A DNA stretch of 24,745 bases from NCBI GenBank assembly GCA_900766165.1, contig CAAFUK010000120.1, forward strand, positions 1 through 24,745. The letters are read 5' to 3'. The notes under the pieces were generated by a model. That model ran no database searches. It saw only the letters and a list, made by a program, of their open reading frames with translations, and was not told the origin of the DNA. Both the position numbers and the translations under genes were made by a program. Below are positions 9,803-18,057 of the stretch, one piece after another. Each line of letters starts with the position of its first letter. The stretch's first letter is position 1. Source of the stretch: an uncultured Collinsella sp. (GTDB lineage: Bacteria > Actinomycetota > Coriobacteriia > Coriobacteriales > Coriobacteriaceae).

Positions 9803-10321
9803 TACGACTACGTCCTCGGATTGTGTGGGCGGATGAAGGACGTAGTTGGCGGGTATTCCGTCCCTTTCGCTGTTTCGCGGCTTTGCCGCGAAACCTCGCG
9901 CCACTTTGGGGATGGATGGGGGACTTGGCTGTTGCCGCCTTTTCGGAGCTCTTCTTTATTCCTTATGCTGGATGAAAAGCCCCTTGTTTTTGCAGGGGTG
10001 CATACTCGACTTATATGTGCATAGAATCTCGTATAGTGCGAGTAAGATATTGCGCTGTCTGTTTTGTGTTTAGCAGAGATGTAGTTTGCATAATCCGACA
10101 TAATCCTCGCTTCATTTAAATAAAGTCGCACGTAAATTACGTAGATATGTCTGAGCTGGAGTTCTGTACGCTGAGCGGATAAAAACGACCGTTCACCGTT
10201 CCGCTATTTTCAAAATGAATAAAATGAGCGATAAAGAGAATATAAACCTTAATAAACTCGCGTATCGCACGGACGCGGGTTATTAATGGGTTGTAGGCCT
10301 TTTACAGAAAGGATTCCAGCA
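9803..10321. other. Gene-free region with several hairpins before arcC
   Basis: No supported gene lies here. ACTACGTCCT (9807-9816) pairs with AGGACGTAGT (9837-9846). GTTTCGCGGC (9872-9881) pairs perfectly with GCCGCGAAAC (9885-9894) around a three-base loop. From about 9950 the sequence turns A+T-rich, as expected for a promoter region of arcC, but no -35/-10 pair is good enough to name. A palindrome at 10130-10142 is listed separately. Confidence 0.5.
10130..10142. promoter_or_regulatory. 13-bp palindrome, possible operator upstream of arcC
   Basis: ACGTAAATTACGT is a perfect palindrome around a central A, in the A+T-rich stretch 180 bases before the arcC start. Its size fits a dimeric transcription factor. 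No regulator is recognised. Confidence 0.3.
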
Positions 10322-11284
10322 ATGTCTAAGCCTCTTGGCAAGCCCGATCGTATTGTCGTCGCCCTTGGCGGCAACGCCCTCGGCAACAACCCCGTCGAGC
10401 AGATCGAGGCCGTGAGCAACACCGCCCACGCTCTCCTCGGTCTCATCGAGCAGGGCAATGAGATCATCATCACCCACGGCAACGGCCCGCAGGTCGGCAT
10501 GATCCAGAACGCCTTCGCCGCTGCCCACGATGCCATCGGCACCCCCGAGATGCCGCTGCCCGAGTGCGGCGCCATGTCCCAGGGCTACATTGGTTATCAC
10601 CTGCAGCAGGGCATCGGCCGCGAGATGCACAAGCGCTATAAGCGTTGGCACGCCGCCACCGTCGTCACCCAGATCGAGTGCGACCCCGACGACCCCGCGT
10701 TCAAGAACCCGACCAAGCCGATCGGCCCCTTCTACACCGAGGAGCAGGCCAAGGAGTTCATGGCCGAGGATCCCTCAAAGGTCTTCGTCGAGGATTCCGG
10801 CCGCGGCTGGCGTCGCGTCGTCGCTTCCCCCGATCCCAAAAAGATCGTCGAGGCCGACTCCATCCTCAACCTGCTCGACAACGAGTTCATCGTCATCGCC
10901 TGCGGTGGCGGCGGCATCCCCGTCGTCCGCGACTACGAGAACAAGGGCTGCTACAAGGGCGTTCCCGCCGTCATCGACAAGGACCTGGGCGGCGAGCTGC
11001 TGGCCGAGGACTGCGACGCCGACGTTCTGTTCCTGCTGACCGCCGTTGAGCATGTCGCCATCAACTTTGGCAAGCCCAACCAGGAGGAGCTCGAGGACAT
11101 CACCGCCGACGAGGCCGAGCGCCTGGCCGACGAGGGCCAGTTCGGCAAGGGTTCCATGGAGCCCAAGGTCCGCGCTGCCATCAAGTTCGCTCGTTCCCGC
11201 AAGGGCCGCACCTGCATCATCGGCGCCCTGGACAAGGCTGCCGAGACCATGGCCGGCCTCTCCGGTACTCGCATCCACGAGTAG
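10322..11284 (+). CDS. arcC: Carbamate kinase
   Basis: This 320-residue cytoplasmic enzyme transfers phosphate between carbamoyl phosphate and ADP, giving ATP, CO2 and ammonia when it runs in the catabolic direction. Family motifs run the whole length: ALGGNALG (14-21), THGNGPQVG (51-59), GAMSQGYIGY (83-92), ACGGGGIPV, VIDKDLGGE and LTAVEHVAINFGKPNQ. Length is normal for the family. The start is ATG 10322, with AAAGGA nine bases upstream; an in-frame GTG-type start at 10286 would add 12 residues without family match. It stands alone between an A+T-rich promoter region and its own terminator. No arginine deiminase or carbamoyltransferase gene is adjacent, so the source of carbamoyl phosphate must be encoded elsewhere. 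Confidence 0.97.
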   Translation: MSKPLGKPDRIVVALGGNALGNNPVEQIEAVSNTAHALLGLIEQGNEIIITHGNGPQVGMIQNAFAAAHDAIGTPEMPLPECGAMSQGYIGYHLQQGIGREMHKRYKRWHAATVVTQIECDPDDPAFKNPTKPIGPFYTEEQAKEFMAEDPSKVFVEDSGRGWRRVVASPDPKKIVEADSILNLLDNEFIVIACGGGGIPVVRDYENKGCYKGVPAVIDKDLGGELLAEDCDADVLFLLTAVEHVAINFGKPNQEELEDITADEAERLADEGQFGKGSMEPKVRAAIKFARSRKGRTCIIGALDKAAETMAGLSGTRIHE

Positions 11285-11349
11285 TCTCTACTCTGTTGCC
11301 TCTCTCGTGGGCGCCAGGCAAAGCGCCCACAAACTAGCCTCTCTTCATG

Positions 11350-11382
11350 AGCCCCGCAGTCCGCTCCGACTGCGGGGCTTTT
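11350..11382 (+). terminator. Intrinsic terminator of arcC
   Basis: AGCCCCGCAGTC (11350-11361) pairs perfectly with GACTGCGGGGCT (11368-11379), followed by TTTT. A second hairpin, GTGGGCGC/GCGCCCAC (11307-11330), lies between the stop codon and this one. Confidence 0.9.
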
Positions 11383-11391
11383 GCTATTCAC

Positions 11392-11477
11392 CTAGTCATT
11401 GGGGACGTTCTTAAATGACTAGTCAAACAAGAGCGTCCCCAATGACCACTCATTTAAGTCTGTCCCCAATGACTAGT
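11392..11477. repeat. GTCATTGGGGAC palindromic repeat cluster (REP-like)
   Basis: A 27-base unit beginning CTAGTCATTGGGGAC and ending TTAAATGA (11392-11418) recurs inverted at 11450-11476 with 24 of 27 matches. A third, partial inverted copy (GTCCCCAATGAC) lies at 11435-11446. The cluster starts ten bases after the arcC terminator tract and runs into the stop codon of the C39-like peptidase gene. The layout fits a REP/BIME-type element mobilised by a Y1 (RAYT) transposase elsewhere in the genome, which is an inference. Confidence 0.7.
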
Positions 11478-12474
11478 AGTAGGCCCACATGGCTTCGACT
11501 TCGTTGAGGACCTCTACGACGCCCCAGCGGCGGGCGCTGCGGCTGGCCGAGTTGGGGTCGTAGACGCCAATCTGGTTGGCGTCGTCGATGCCGTAGAGCA
11601 CGATGTAGTGGCCTACGTTGGTAAACGTACCGGGGCGCACTGCGGCGATGACGGGCGCACCCGAGCGAAGTGCTTGGGTAATCGATTCGCGATCGTTATA
11701 GAGCTGTGTCCCGTTAAGCCCGAGTTGCCACGCACCTCCTGTCATAAACGACCATTCGGTGGCGCCGGTGGGGGCGTAATTGCCAGCTTCGGCCAGTGCG
11801 CATATATCGACCGGCGTCTTATCGGTGCGGCCGGTCTTAAATATGTAGACCATGGTAAGGCAGGTGGGGCCGCAAGCGTTTTCGCGAATGGTGCCACCGG
11901 CGTAGGGGAGCTCCGACCATGCGGGGTCGATCTGGTAGATATGAGGCATGGCGCCGGCCTGCCATTGCGAGCGTGGGGTCGAGAACGCAAAGGAGTAACC
12001 GGGCGCGACGGGAGCTTTAAGCAGCCTGTCCTCGGCAGTGGGCTCAAGACCGGCTGACCCGTGGGAGATACAGGATCCCAAAAACACAAAGACGAGGCAG
12101 GCGGCGATGGAGCAAAGCGCAAGGCGTAGGCGGCGGGCCGGAAGCGCGTGGCTTGTGGCGTGCGACGCAGGGTGAGGGGCGGAATTGCCGCGATCGCGTT
12201 GAGGTCGCGAAAAGGAGCGCTTAACGTAGTAGTCGGTCTTACGGCGATCGTAGCGGCGTGGCTGCGATGTGTCGGTCTGGCGTTGGCGTGTGCTCGTACT
12301 CACGCGGTCTGACTGCCGCGCGGTACGGCTTTGCTGCCGCGAAGAAGCCCCGAGCTGCTCTTGGGGGCGCTGCGGGTTGTCGTTGTTGGAGGTGATTTTG
12401 GGCGTTGACGTGGTGCGGCCGGCAAGGCGCACGCTTTGTGGCCGTTGGTCGCCGTCATTGTATCCGTATGCCAT
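11473..12474 (-). CDS. Membrane-anchored C39-like cysteine peptidase
   Basis: This is a 333-residue protein from ATG 12474, with AAGG eight bases upstream; a GTG at 12483 would add three residues but sits on top of the ribosome site. Residues 1-115 are hydrophilic, rich in Gln, Arg, Ser and Thr, and probably disordered and cytoplasmic. One membrane helix follows (about 116-136), ending LGSC. The outer part is a papain-like C39_2-type domain: Gln181, NACGPTC with catalytic Cys201, GHYIVLYGID with His289 and VYDPNS with Asp306. The domain is usually extracytoplasmic and linked to envelope or peptide processing; the substrate is unknown. LGSC resembles a lipobox, but the long N-terminal tail argues against a lipoprotein. 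It is transcribed alone, opposite to its neighbours. Confidence 0.85.
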   Translation of the reverse strand: MAYGYNDGDQRPQSVRLAGRTTSTPKITSNNDNPQRPQEQLGASSRQQSRTARQSDRVSTSTRQRQTDTSQPRRYDRRKTDYYVKRSFSRPQRDRGNSAPHPASHATSHALPARRLRLALCSIAACLVFVFLGSCISHGSAGLEPTAEDRLLKAPVAPGYSFAFSTPRSQWQAGAMPHIYQIDPAWSELPYAGGTIRENACGPTCLTMVYIFKTGRTDKTPVDICALAEAGNYAPTGATEWSFMTGGAWQLGLNGTQLYNDRESITQALRSGAPVIAAVRPGTFTNVGHYIVLYGIDDANQIGVYDPNSASRSARRWGVVEVLNEVEAMWAYY

Positions 12475-12828
12475 TCGAATCACCTTGCCTCATGTGTAAC
12501 TTGTCTATCCTACATAAAAAGATGCACGACACATGGGCATGTGCGCCAAAAGCCTGACAAATGGTATGAACGTTGCCGCGCCGAGCGCCAAGCGTCACGG
12601 CAACAGGTATTCAAAAGCAGAAAAGATGAAAGCGCCCAAGACGAATGACGTCTCCCGCCGTTCGTCCCAAAAACGGTGCCGCTCGTTTTGCAGTTCTGCC
12701 TTCGGTCGAGCTGCGAGCGGCGCTGCTGCGCCAAGGCCGTATCTTAAAGCCATGGAATAAAAGCGCGCGGCAAAACGGACCGCGCAAGGGGTGACGCCAA
12801 GGGCGTCAAATAGGAAAGGAGGGGAACA
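12475..12828. other. Divergent intergenic region between C39-like peptidase and permease
   Basis: This 354-base stretch must hold promoters for the leftward peptidase gene and the rightward permease operon. No clear promoter boxes were found. A 52-codon minus-strand frame at 12595-12753 and a 75-codon plus-strand frame at 12533-12760 lack ribosome sites and have no recognisable product. Just before the permease ribosome site, TGACGCC AAG GGCGTCA (12792-12808) makes a tight perfect hairpin, next to a GCGCGG/CCGCGC pairing. Confidence 0.4.
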
Positions 12829-14280
12829 ATGGCGGACAAGAACGCAGAAGTTGCAGTCGAGGATAACGGCGGCATGAAGAAAACGCTCTCGCTCTGGAAC
12901 TTCTTCACCATCGGTTTCGGCGCCATCATCGGTACCGGTTGGGTTCTGCAGGTCGGCGACTGGATGGTCGTGGGCGGCGGTCCCGTTCCCGCTATGATCG
13001 CATTCCTCTTGGGTGCAATCTTCCTCGTGCCCGTCGGAGCTGTTTTCGGTGAGCTCACGGCTGCTATCCCCATCTCGGGCGGCATCGTCGAGTATGTCGA
13101 TCGTAGCTTTGGCCGTACGCTGAGCTACATCACCGGATGGCTTTTGGCCCTGGGCAACGGTATCCTGTGTCCGTGGGAGGCCATCGCCATCTCGACCCTC
13201 GTGTCCGAGATGTTCGGTAGCCTGCCCGGTCTTGAGTGGCTGCGCGCCGTCAAGCTCTACACCATCCTGGGGGCCGACGTTTACCTGTTCCCGACGCTGA
13301 TCGCGCTCGGCTTTGCAGTCTACGTCATCTTCCTCAACTTCCGCGGCGCCAGCTCGGCCGCCAAGCTCCAGGCCTTCCTGACCAAGGCTCTGCTCTGCGG
13401 CATGCTGCTTGCCATGGGCGTCTCGCTGTTCACCGGCTCGCCGGACAACGCCATGCCCGTGTTCTCCCAGGTCGCCGGCGCTGGCGGCGGCAAGGCCGCT
13501 ACCGAGAGCACCAGCCTGTTCGCCGGCATCGTGTCGGTCCTGGTTCTGACCCCGTTCTTCTACGCCGGCTTCGACACCATTCCTCAGCAGGCTGAGGAAG
13601 CAGCCGAGGGCCTCAACTGGAACAAGTTCGGCAAGATCATCTCCCTGGCTCTGCTGGCCGCCGGCGGCTTCTACATGGTCTGTATCTACTCGTTCGGCAC
13701 CATCCTCGACTGGCATGAGTTCGTTAAGAGCCCGGTTCCCGCGCTCGCCTGCCTCAAGGGCATCAACATGCTCCTGTACCTGGCCATGCTCGTCATCGCC
13801 ACGCTTGGACCCATGGGCCCCATGAACTCCTTCTACGGCGCCACGAGCCGCATCATGCTCGCCATGGGCCGCAAGGGCCAGCTGCCCGAGAAGTTCGCCG
13901 AGGTCGATCCCAACTCCGGCGCTCCCAAGCTCGCCTGCGTCGTTCTGGGCGTCATCACCGTCATCGGTCCGTTCCTGGGCAAGAACATGCTCATCCCTCT
14001 GACCAACGTGTCGGCTCTCGCCTTCATCTTCTCCTGCGGTATGGTCGCTCTCGCCTGCCTGCGCATGCGCTTCACCGAGCCCGACCTGCCTCGTCCCTAC
14101 GAGGTGCCCGGCGGCAAGTTTGGCATCGGCCTCGCTATCGCTGCCTGCGCCATCATCATCGGCCTGCTCGTGATTCCGTTCTCTCCCGCCTCCCTCAACA
14201 TGGTGGAATGGAGCATCGTGATCGGCTGGTTGGCTATTGGCCTGGCCCTCATGGCCTTCACCAATTCCCGCAAAAACTAA
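12829..14280 (+). CDS. APC-superfamily amino acid permease
   Basis: This 483-residue integral membrane protein has about twelve hydrophobic segments and probably imports an amino acid, dipeptide-like compound or amine with a cation. The APC fold signature is at the N-terminus: FFTIGFGAIIGTGWVLQVGD (about residues 25-44), with the Gly-rich unwound part of helix 1. The motif PISGGIVEYVDRSFG follows in helix 3. FYAGFDTIPQQAEE near residue 245 is the usual helix-6 region. The ribosome site AAAGGAGGGG precedes ATG 12829 by four bases and is strong. The amidohydrolase 131 bases downstream on the same strand suggests that the two genes handle one substrate, which is imported and then hydrolysed. Codons are mostly G/C-ending, like nifJ, suggesting good expression. 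The substrate cannot be read from the sequence. Confidence 0.92.
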   Translation: MADKNAEVAVEDNGGMKKTLSLWNFFTIGFGAIIGTGWVLQVGDWMVVGGGPVPAMIAFLLGAIFLVPVGAVFGELTAAIPISGGIVEYVDRSFGRTLSYITGWLLALGNGILCPWEAIAISTLVSEMFGSLPGLEWLRAVKLYTILGADVYLFPTLIALGFAVYVIFLNFRGASSAAKLQAFLTKALLCGMLLAMGVSLFTGSPDNAMPVFSQVAGAGGGKAATESTSLFAGIVSVLVLTPFFYAGFDTIPQQAEEAAEGLNWNKFGKIISLALLAAGGFYMVCIYSFGTILDWHEFVKSPVPALACLKGINMLLYLAMLVIATLGPMGPMNSFYGATSRIMLAMGRKGQLPEKFAEVDPNSGAPKLACVVLGVITVIGPFLGKNMLIPLTNVSALAFIFSCGMVALACLRMRFTEPDLPRPYEVPGGKFGIGLAIAACAIIIGLLVIPFSPASLNMVEWSIVIGWLAIGLALMAFTNSRKN

Positions 14281-14300
14281 CGCCGAGCCGGGGCGGATCA

Positions 14301-14329
14301 GGTGCGCGGGACCCTCTCTTCCGCGCACC
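14301..14329 (+). other. Intercistronic hairpin between permease and amidohydrolase
   Basis: GGTGCGCGG (14301-14309) pairs perfectly with CCGCGCACC (14321-14329), with no T run after it. A second pairing, GAGGCC/GGCCTC, lies near 14358-14381. Such a stem without a T tract may protect or process the message so that the two cistrons are expressed at different levels, rather than end it. The perfect palindrome TATGGATCCATA lies just before the next ribosome site. Confidence 0.5.
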
Positions 14330-14411
14330 GAACCCGGCACCACTTGGGTAGCTTTGTGAGGCCTTAACCCAACACGGCCTCGCCCACTATATGGATCCAT
14401 AAGGAGGAACC

Positions 14412-15689
14412 ATGTCCACTAAGTATGCAATCGTTGGCGGCAAGCTCATCGACGGTACCGGCGCCGAGCCGGTCGAGAACTCCCTCGTTCTCGTCGACGA
14501 CAACGGCAAGATCGAGTATGCCGGCGTCATGCAGGACCTTCCCGAGGGCGTTGAGGTCATCGACGCCGCCGGCAAGACCGTCCTTCCCGGCCTGATTGAC
14601 ACCCACCTGCACTTCTCGGGCAACCTGACCGACGATGACACCGACTGGGTCATGCAGCCGCTCCTCGAGAAGCAGGCCGTCGCCGTCAAGCAGGCCTACG
14701 ACTGCCTCACCCACGGCCTCACCACCGTCTGCGAGATTGGCCGCTTTGGTATCCAGGTCCGCGACTGCATCGACAAGGGCGTCTTCAAGGGCCCGCGCGT
14801 TCTGGCTACCGGCCTTGGCTTCTGCCGCGTTGCCGGCCACGGCGACTCCCACCACTGCAGCCAGGAGCTCAACAAGGAATCGCACCCCTGGGGCGATCAG
14901 GTCGACGGTCCTTGGGATCTGCGCAAGGCCGTCCGTCGTCGCCTGCGCGAGAACCCCGATGCCATCAAGATCTGGGCTACCGGTGGCGGCATCTGGCGCT
15001 GGGACTCCGGCCGCGACCAGCACTATTGCTCCGAGGAGATCCAGGCCGTGGTCGAAGAGGCAAAGATGGTCGGCATCCCCGTGTGGAGCCACTGCTACAA
15101 CAACCACGCCGCTGCCTACGATTCCGTTCGCTTTGGCTGCGAGCAGCTGATTCACGGCTTCGATATCGATGAGCGCACCATGGACCTCATGGCCGAGCAG
15201 GGCACCTTCTTCACCCCGACGATCGCCTTCCTGCCCACCTGGTACGCCACCTATCCGCCCGTCTACGTCCCCGAGCTGCACGACAAGTACGAGGGCACCC
15301 TGGTCGAGAAGGAGCTGCAGCGCAACTACGACTGCCTGCGCGAGGCCAAGAAGCGCGGCGTCGTCATGACGATCGGCTCCGACTCCTTCTCCTTCGTCAC
15401 CCCGTACGGCACCTGCTCCATCGAGGAGATGTACGAGTTCGTCGACAAGATCGGCTTCACCCCGGTCGAGACCATCACCTGCGCTACCCTCAACGGTGCC
15501 AAGATGTGCCACATCGAGGACGAGACCGGTTCCATCGAGGCCGGCAAGTGCGCCGACCTGCTGGTCGTCAACGGTGACGTCGCCGCCGACATCCACGTGC
15601 TCAACACCGACAACATGGACGTCATCATGAAGGACGGCTGGATTGTCGAGGCCGGCACCTTCGGCGAGGCAAACAAGTACAGCGCCTAA
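14412..15689 (+). CDS. Metal-dependent amidohydrolase (imidazolonepropionase/prolidase-like)
   Basis: This 425-residue cytoplasmic hydrolase belongs to the amidohydrolase superfamily. The binuclear metal site is complete: DTHLHF with His65 and His67, Lys186 in AIKIWATGGG as the probable carbamylated bridge, SHCYNNH with His227, LIHGFD with His248 and IGSDSF with Asp324. The N-terminal GGKLIDGTG and the C-terminal GKCADLLVVNG belong to the small beta-sandwich that flanks the barrel. Relatives hydrolyse Xaa-Pro, Xaa-Arg/Lys or other N-acyl amino acids, or imidazolone rings; the true substrate is unknown. AAGGAGGAACC precedes ATG 14412. It follows an APC permease, which probably supplies the substrate. 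A terminator at 15748 ends the operon. Confidence 0.92.
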   Translation: MSTKYAIVGGKLIDGTGAEPVENSLVLVDDNGKIEYAGVMQDLPEGVEVIDAAGKTVLPGLIDTHLHFSGNLTDDDTDWVMQPLLEKQAVAVKQAYDCLTHGLTTVCEIGRFGIQVRDCIDKGVFKGPRVLATGLGFCRVAGHGDSHHCSQELNKESHPWGDQVDGPWDLRKAVRRRLRENPDAIKIWATGGGIWRWDSGRDQHYCSEEIQAVVEEAKMVGIPVWSHCYNNHAAAYDSVRFGCEQLIHGFDIDERTMDLMAEQGTFFTPTIAFLPTWYATYPPVYVPELHDKYEGTLVEKELQRNYDCLREAKKRGVVMTIGSDSFSFVTPYGTCSIEEMYEFVDKIGFTPVETITCATLNGAKMCHIEDETGSIEAGKCADLLVVNGDVAADIHVLNTDNMDVIMKDGWIVEAGTFGEANKYSA

Positions 15690-15747
15690 GCTACCGTTCA
15701 TCGATGGCTTGATGTAAAACACAGTTTTTGATTGCATAATGCAATGG

Positions 15748-15773
15748 AGAGGGTCGCTTGCGGCCCTCTTTAT
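15748..15773 (+). terminator. Intrinsic terminator after the amidohydrolase
   Basis: AGAGGG (15748-15753) pairs with CCCTCT (15764-15769), with an inner CGC/GCG, followed by TTATT. Directly before it ATTGCATAATGCAAT (15731-15745) is a perfect 15-base palindrome that overlaps a possible -10 box (CATAAT). A promoter for the kinase could therefore lie on the upstream side of this terminator. Confidence 0.75.
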
Positions 15774-15806
15774 TGCTATGGGTGCTACGAACAAAAGGGG
15801 ATGACG

Positions 15807-17192
15807 GTGGATTTAAACAGGCTGATTCTGGGCAAGAGCTACAACTCTACCAAGGTCTTTCGTACGGCCCAGCACGTGGTCCAGGCCATCCTGCTCGGTA
15901 TTGTCGTTCCGGCGCTTATCCTGCTGCTTATCTGGGATTTAACCGATAATCCCAATCCCGTTCCGGGCGTTGTCGTTATTGCCGGCCTGGTCATGCTGTG
16001 CTTCTTCTTCTCGTATGTCTTTGTGGTCCCCGACGACCTCACATCGAGCGCAACCGACCGTACGCTCGCCATCGCATCAAAAATATTCGCCTACACGTCG
16101 CGCGGCCTTACGCCCGAAGCGGCCCTGGGCGCCTCTAAAATCATCCTGTCCGAGACCATCGCCTCTGCCATCTGTTTTACCGACGGCAAGCAGGTGCTGG
16201 CAAGCTGGGGCGAGGACTCGGCAAAGTGCCCTGCCGGCACTCCGGTGGTGCTCAAGACCACACTCAACGTGATTGAGACGGGTGAGCAGAGCGTGTTTTC
16301 GCGTGACGCCTCCAATGAGACGGGCGGCTATTTTCCCCGCCTGCGCGCCGGCATTGTCGCGCCGCTTACCGTGCGCGGGCACTGCGTGGGCACACTCGAG
16401 CTGTATTACCCTCGCCTGAGCAGCATCGATATGCGCCAGACGGCGTTGGCCTCGGGCTTTGCCGATCTCATTTCCACGCAGCTTGCCAGCTTTGAGCTCG
16501 AGCGCCAAGACGAGCTCACGGCCCGCGTTGAGCTTCGCGCCCTGCAGTCGCAGGTCGATCCGCATTTTCTATTCAATACCATTAGCACGATCGTGTCGCT
16601 CGTTCGAACCGAACCCGACAAGGCGCGATCGTTGCTGATCGACTTTTCCAACTACTATCGTCAGACGCTTTCTGACTCCGATACGCTCACCACGCTCGAG
16701 CACGAGGTGGAACAGGGCACTCGTTATATCAATCTTATGCAGGCCCGGTATGGCGACGGCCGTCTGCGCGTTTCGGTCGACATCGACTTTGAGGTGCGCG
16801 ACAGCCTGGTACCGCCGTTTATCTTGCAACCGCTGCTCGAAAACTGCATCAAGCATGCGCAGCGCGAGACCGAGCCGCTTTCTATTCGTGTTAGGGCTTT
16901 TGAGACCGATGACGGCCTGGAGATCATCGTCGAAGATGACGGCATCGGTATGAGCGAAGAAGTCTGCGCGCATCTGTTTGAGCAGCATCGCCGAGAGGAG
17001 CCCGAGAGCATTACCGCCGACGGCTCCATCAAGCGAGGTTGCGGCCTGGCGCTCTTCAACGTGCTTCAGCGTATCCATTTCTTTTACGGAGAAGATTCTG
17101 GCATGCGCGTGAAGTCCCAGGAGGGCGTGGGAACACAGGTCATCGTTGAGTTGAACGGCGAGCCGCATGAGCCGGCGCCGCTAACGGTGTAG
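15807..17192 (+). CDS. LytS-type sensor histidine kinase (copy 1)
   Basis: This 461-residue membrane kinase probably phosphorylates the LytTR regulator that follows. Two membrane helices (about 23-44 and 54-74) are followed by a GAF-like sensory region (about 90-225). The dimerisation box is QSQVDPHFLFN, with phospho-accepting His253. The ATPase has the N-box LLENCIKHA (Asn346), EDDGIGM and a glycine loop CGLALFNVL. This is the His_kinase/HATPase pattern of LytS/YehU/AgrC-like kinases. The start is uncertain. GTG 15807 lies six bases after AAAAGGGG; ATG 15801 touches that site directly; a frame from 15732 would run through the terminator and is unlikely. It lies 38 bases before its regulator. 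The GAF region lacks recognisable cofactor motifs, so the signal is unknown. A paralog lies at 21719-23062. Confidence 0.9.
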   Translation: MDLNRLILGKSYNSTKVFRTAQHVVQAILLGIVVPALILLLIWDLTDNPNPVPGVVVIAGLVMLCFFFSYVFVVPDDLTSSATDRTLAIASKIFAYTSRGLTPEAALGASKIILSETIASAICFTDGKQVLASWGEDSAKCPAGTPVVLKTTLNVIETGEQSVFSRDASNETGGYFPRLRAGIVAPLTVRGHCVGTLELYYPRLSSIDMRQTALASGFADLISTQLASFELERQDELTARVELRALQSQVDPHFLFNTISTIVSLVRTEPDKARSLLIDFSNYYRQTLSDSDTLTTLEHEVEQGTRYINLMQARYGDGRLRVSVDIDFEVRDSLVPPFILQPLLENCIKHAQRETEPLSIRVRAFETDDGLEIIVEDDGIGMSEEVCAHLFEQHRREEPESITADGSIKRGCGLALFNVLQRIHFFYGEDSGMRVKSQEGVGTQVIVELNGEPHEPAPLTV

Positions 17193-17230
17193 CACGCGGT
17201 TGGATTGAGAGAAAAAGAGGGGAAGCGCAT

Positions 17231-17965
17231 ATGTCCGAAGGTTGGAACATCCTGGTGGTTGATGACGAGCCTCCCATTAGGGCTGAGCTACGCTATCTGT
17301 TGGAAAAGGATACGCGTGTGGGCCAGATTGCCGAGGCGGGCAATGTCACCGAGGCCGTGGAGTCGATCCTGTCGAACAAGCCCGACGTGCTGTTTTTGGA
17401 TATCACGATGCCCGGTCGTTCGGGAATTGAGCTTGCCGAGACGCTGCAGAACCTAAAAACGCCGCCGGTGGTTGTGTTTGTGACGGCGTTTGCCGAATTT
17501 GCCGCCGATGCGTATAACCTCGATGCGGTCGACTATGTCGTCAAGCCGGTCGAGGACGCACGCCTGTCAAAGGCACTCGACAAGATCGAGGCAGCCTTGG
17601 GTGCCCGTCGTGTTATCCATGCTCCGCGCCAACCTTTGCGTCTGACAGTGGACCGCGGGGGCAAAAAGGTGTTCATTCCCGCCGCAGACGTCTGCTACTT
17701 TGAGGCGCGCGCCGATTTTTGCAACGCCATCTGCGCCGAGGGAACGTACCTGATCAATGAGTCGATCTCTTCGCTCGAGCGTCGCTTGGACTCCGAGGGC
17801 TTTATTCGCGTTCATCGCAGCTACCTGGTCAATTTGGAAGACGTGCACAATGTTGAGATTGGCTCCACGGGGTTGATGGAGCTCAGGCTCGACCGCGTGA
17901 ACTCGACGGTACCGGTGTCCCGTCGTCGTGCCGCCGAGGTCAAGTCGCACCTGGGGCTTGCGTAG
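17231..17965 (+). CDS. LytTR-family response regulator (copy 1)
   Basis: This 244-residue DNA-binding regulator pairs with the kinase upstream. The receiver domain (1-120) shows VVDDE with the acidic pair at 11-12, phospho-accepting Asp57 in VLFLDITMPG, Thr85 in FVTAF and Lys105 in VVKPVE. The LytTR domain (about 137-240) follows, with EGFIRVHRSYLVNLEDVHNV. LytTR proteins bind pairs of 9-base direct repeats and often control surface, virulence or peptide-signalling genes. No such repeat pair could be placed confidently in this window. The start is ATG 17231 after AGAGGGG. A weak hairpin GACGG/CCGTC (17965-17982) follows the stop codon. Confidence 0.93.
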   Translation: MSEGWNILVVDDEPPIRAELRYLLEKDTRVGQIAEAGNVTEAVESILSNKPDVLFLDITMPGRSGIELAETLQNLKTPPVVVFVTAFAEFAADAYNLDAVDYVVKPVEDARLSKALDKIEAALGARRVIHAPRQPLRLTVDRGGKKVFIPAADVCYFEARADFCNAICAEGTYLINESISSLERRLDSEGFIRVHRSYLVNLEDVHNVEIGSTGLMELRLDRVNSTVPVSRRRAAEVKSHLGLA

Positions 17966-18057
17966 ACGGTCTGCATGCCGTCGTTTGCCATCGCAGGTTT
18001 GGCATGGGCGCGCGGTGGGCATAATGGGTGGCATCGAATGAAATCGAAAGGATCATT

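Noticed and set aside
11473..12474. C39-like peptidase as lipoprotein (LGSC lipobox)
   Set aside because: The motif lies after about 115 hydrophilic residues, so it is not in a signal peptide; a single-pass membrane anchor fits better.
12533..12760. 75-codon plus-strand frame and 52-codon minus-strand frame in the divergent intergenic region
   Set aside because: No ribosome sites and no family resemblance; they are more likely chance frames in GC-rich DNA.
12595..14400. 601-codon minus-strand frame opposite the permease
   Set aside because: Low-complexity antisense translation rich in Glu, Asp, Gly and His; the plus-strand permease explains the codon pattern.
14364..15794. 476-codon minus-strand frame opposite the amidohydrolase
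   Set aside because: Antisense shadow of a complete enzyme gene, with no ribosome site and no recognisable product.
17999..18025. Promoter TTGGCA/CATAAT before the phospholipase C-like gene
   Set aside because: The spacer is only 15 bases and the -35 box is poor, so it is not listed as a feature.
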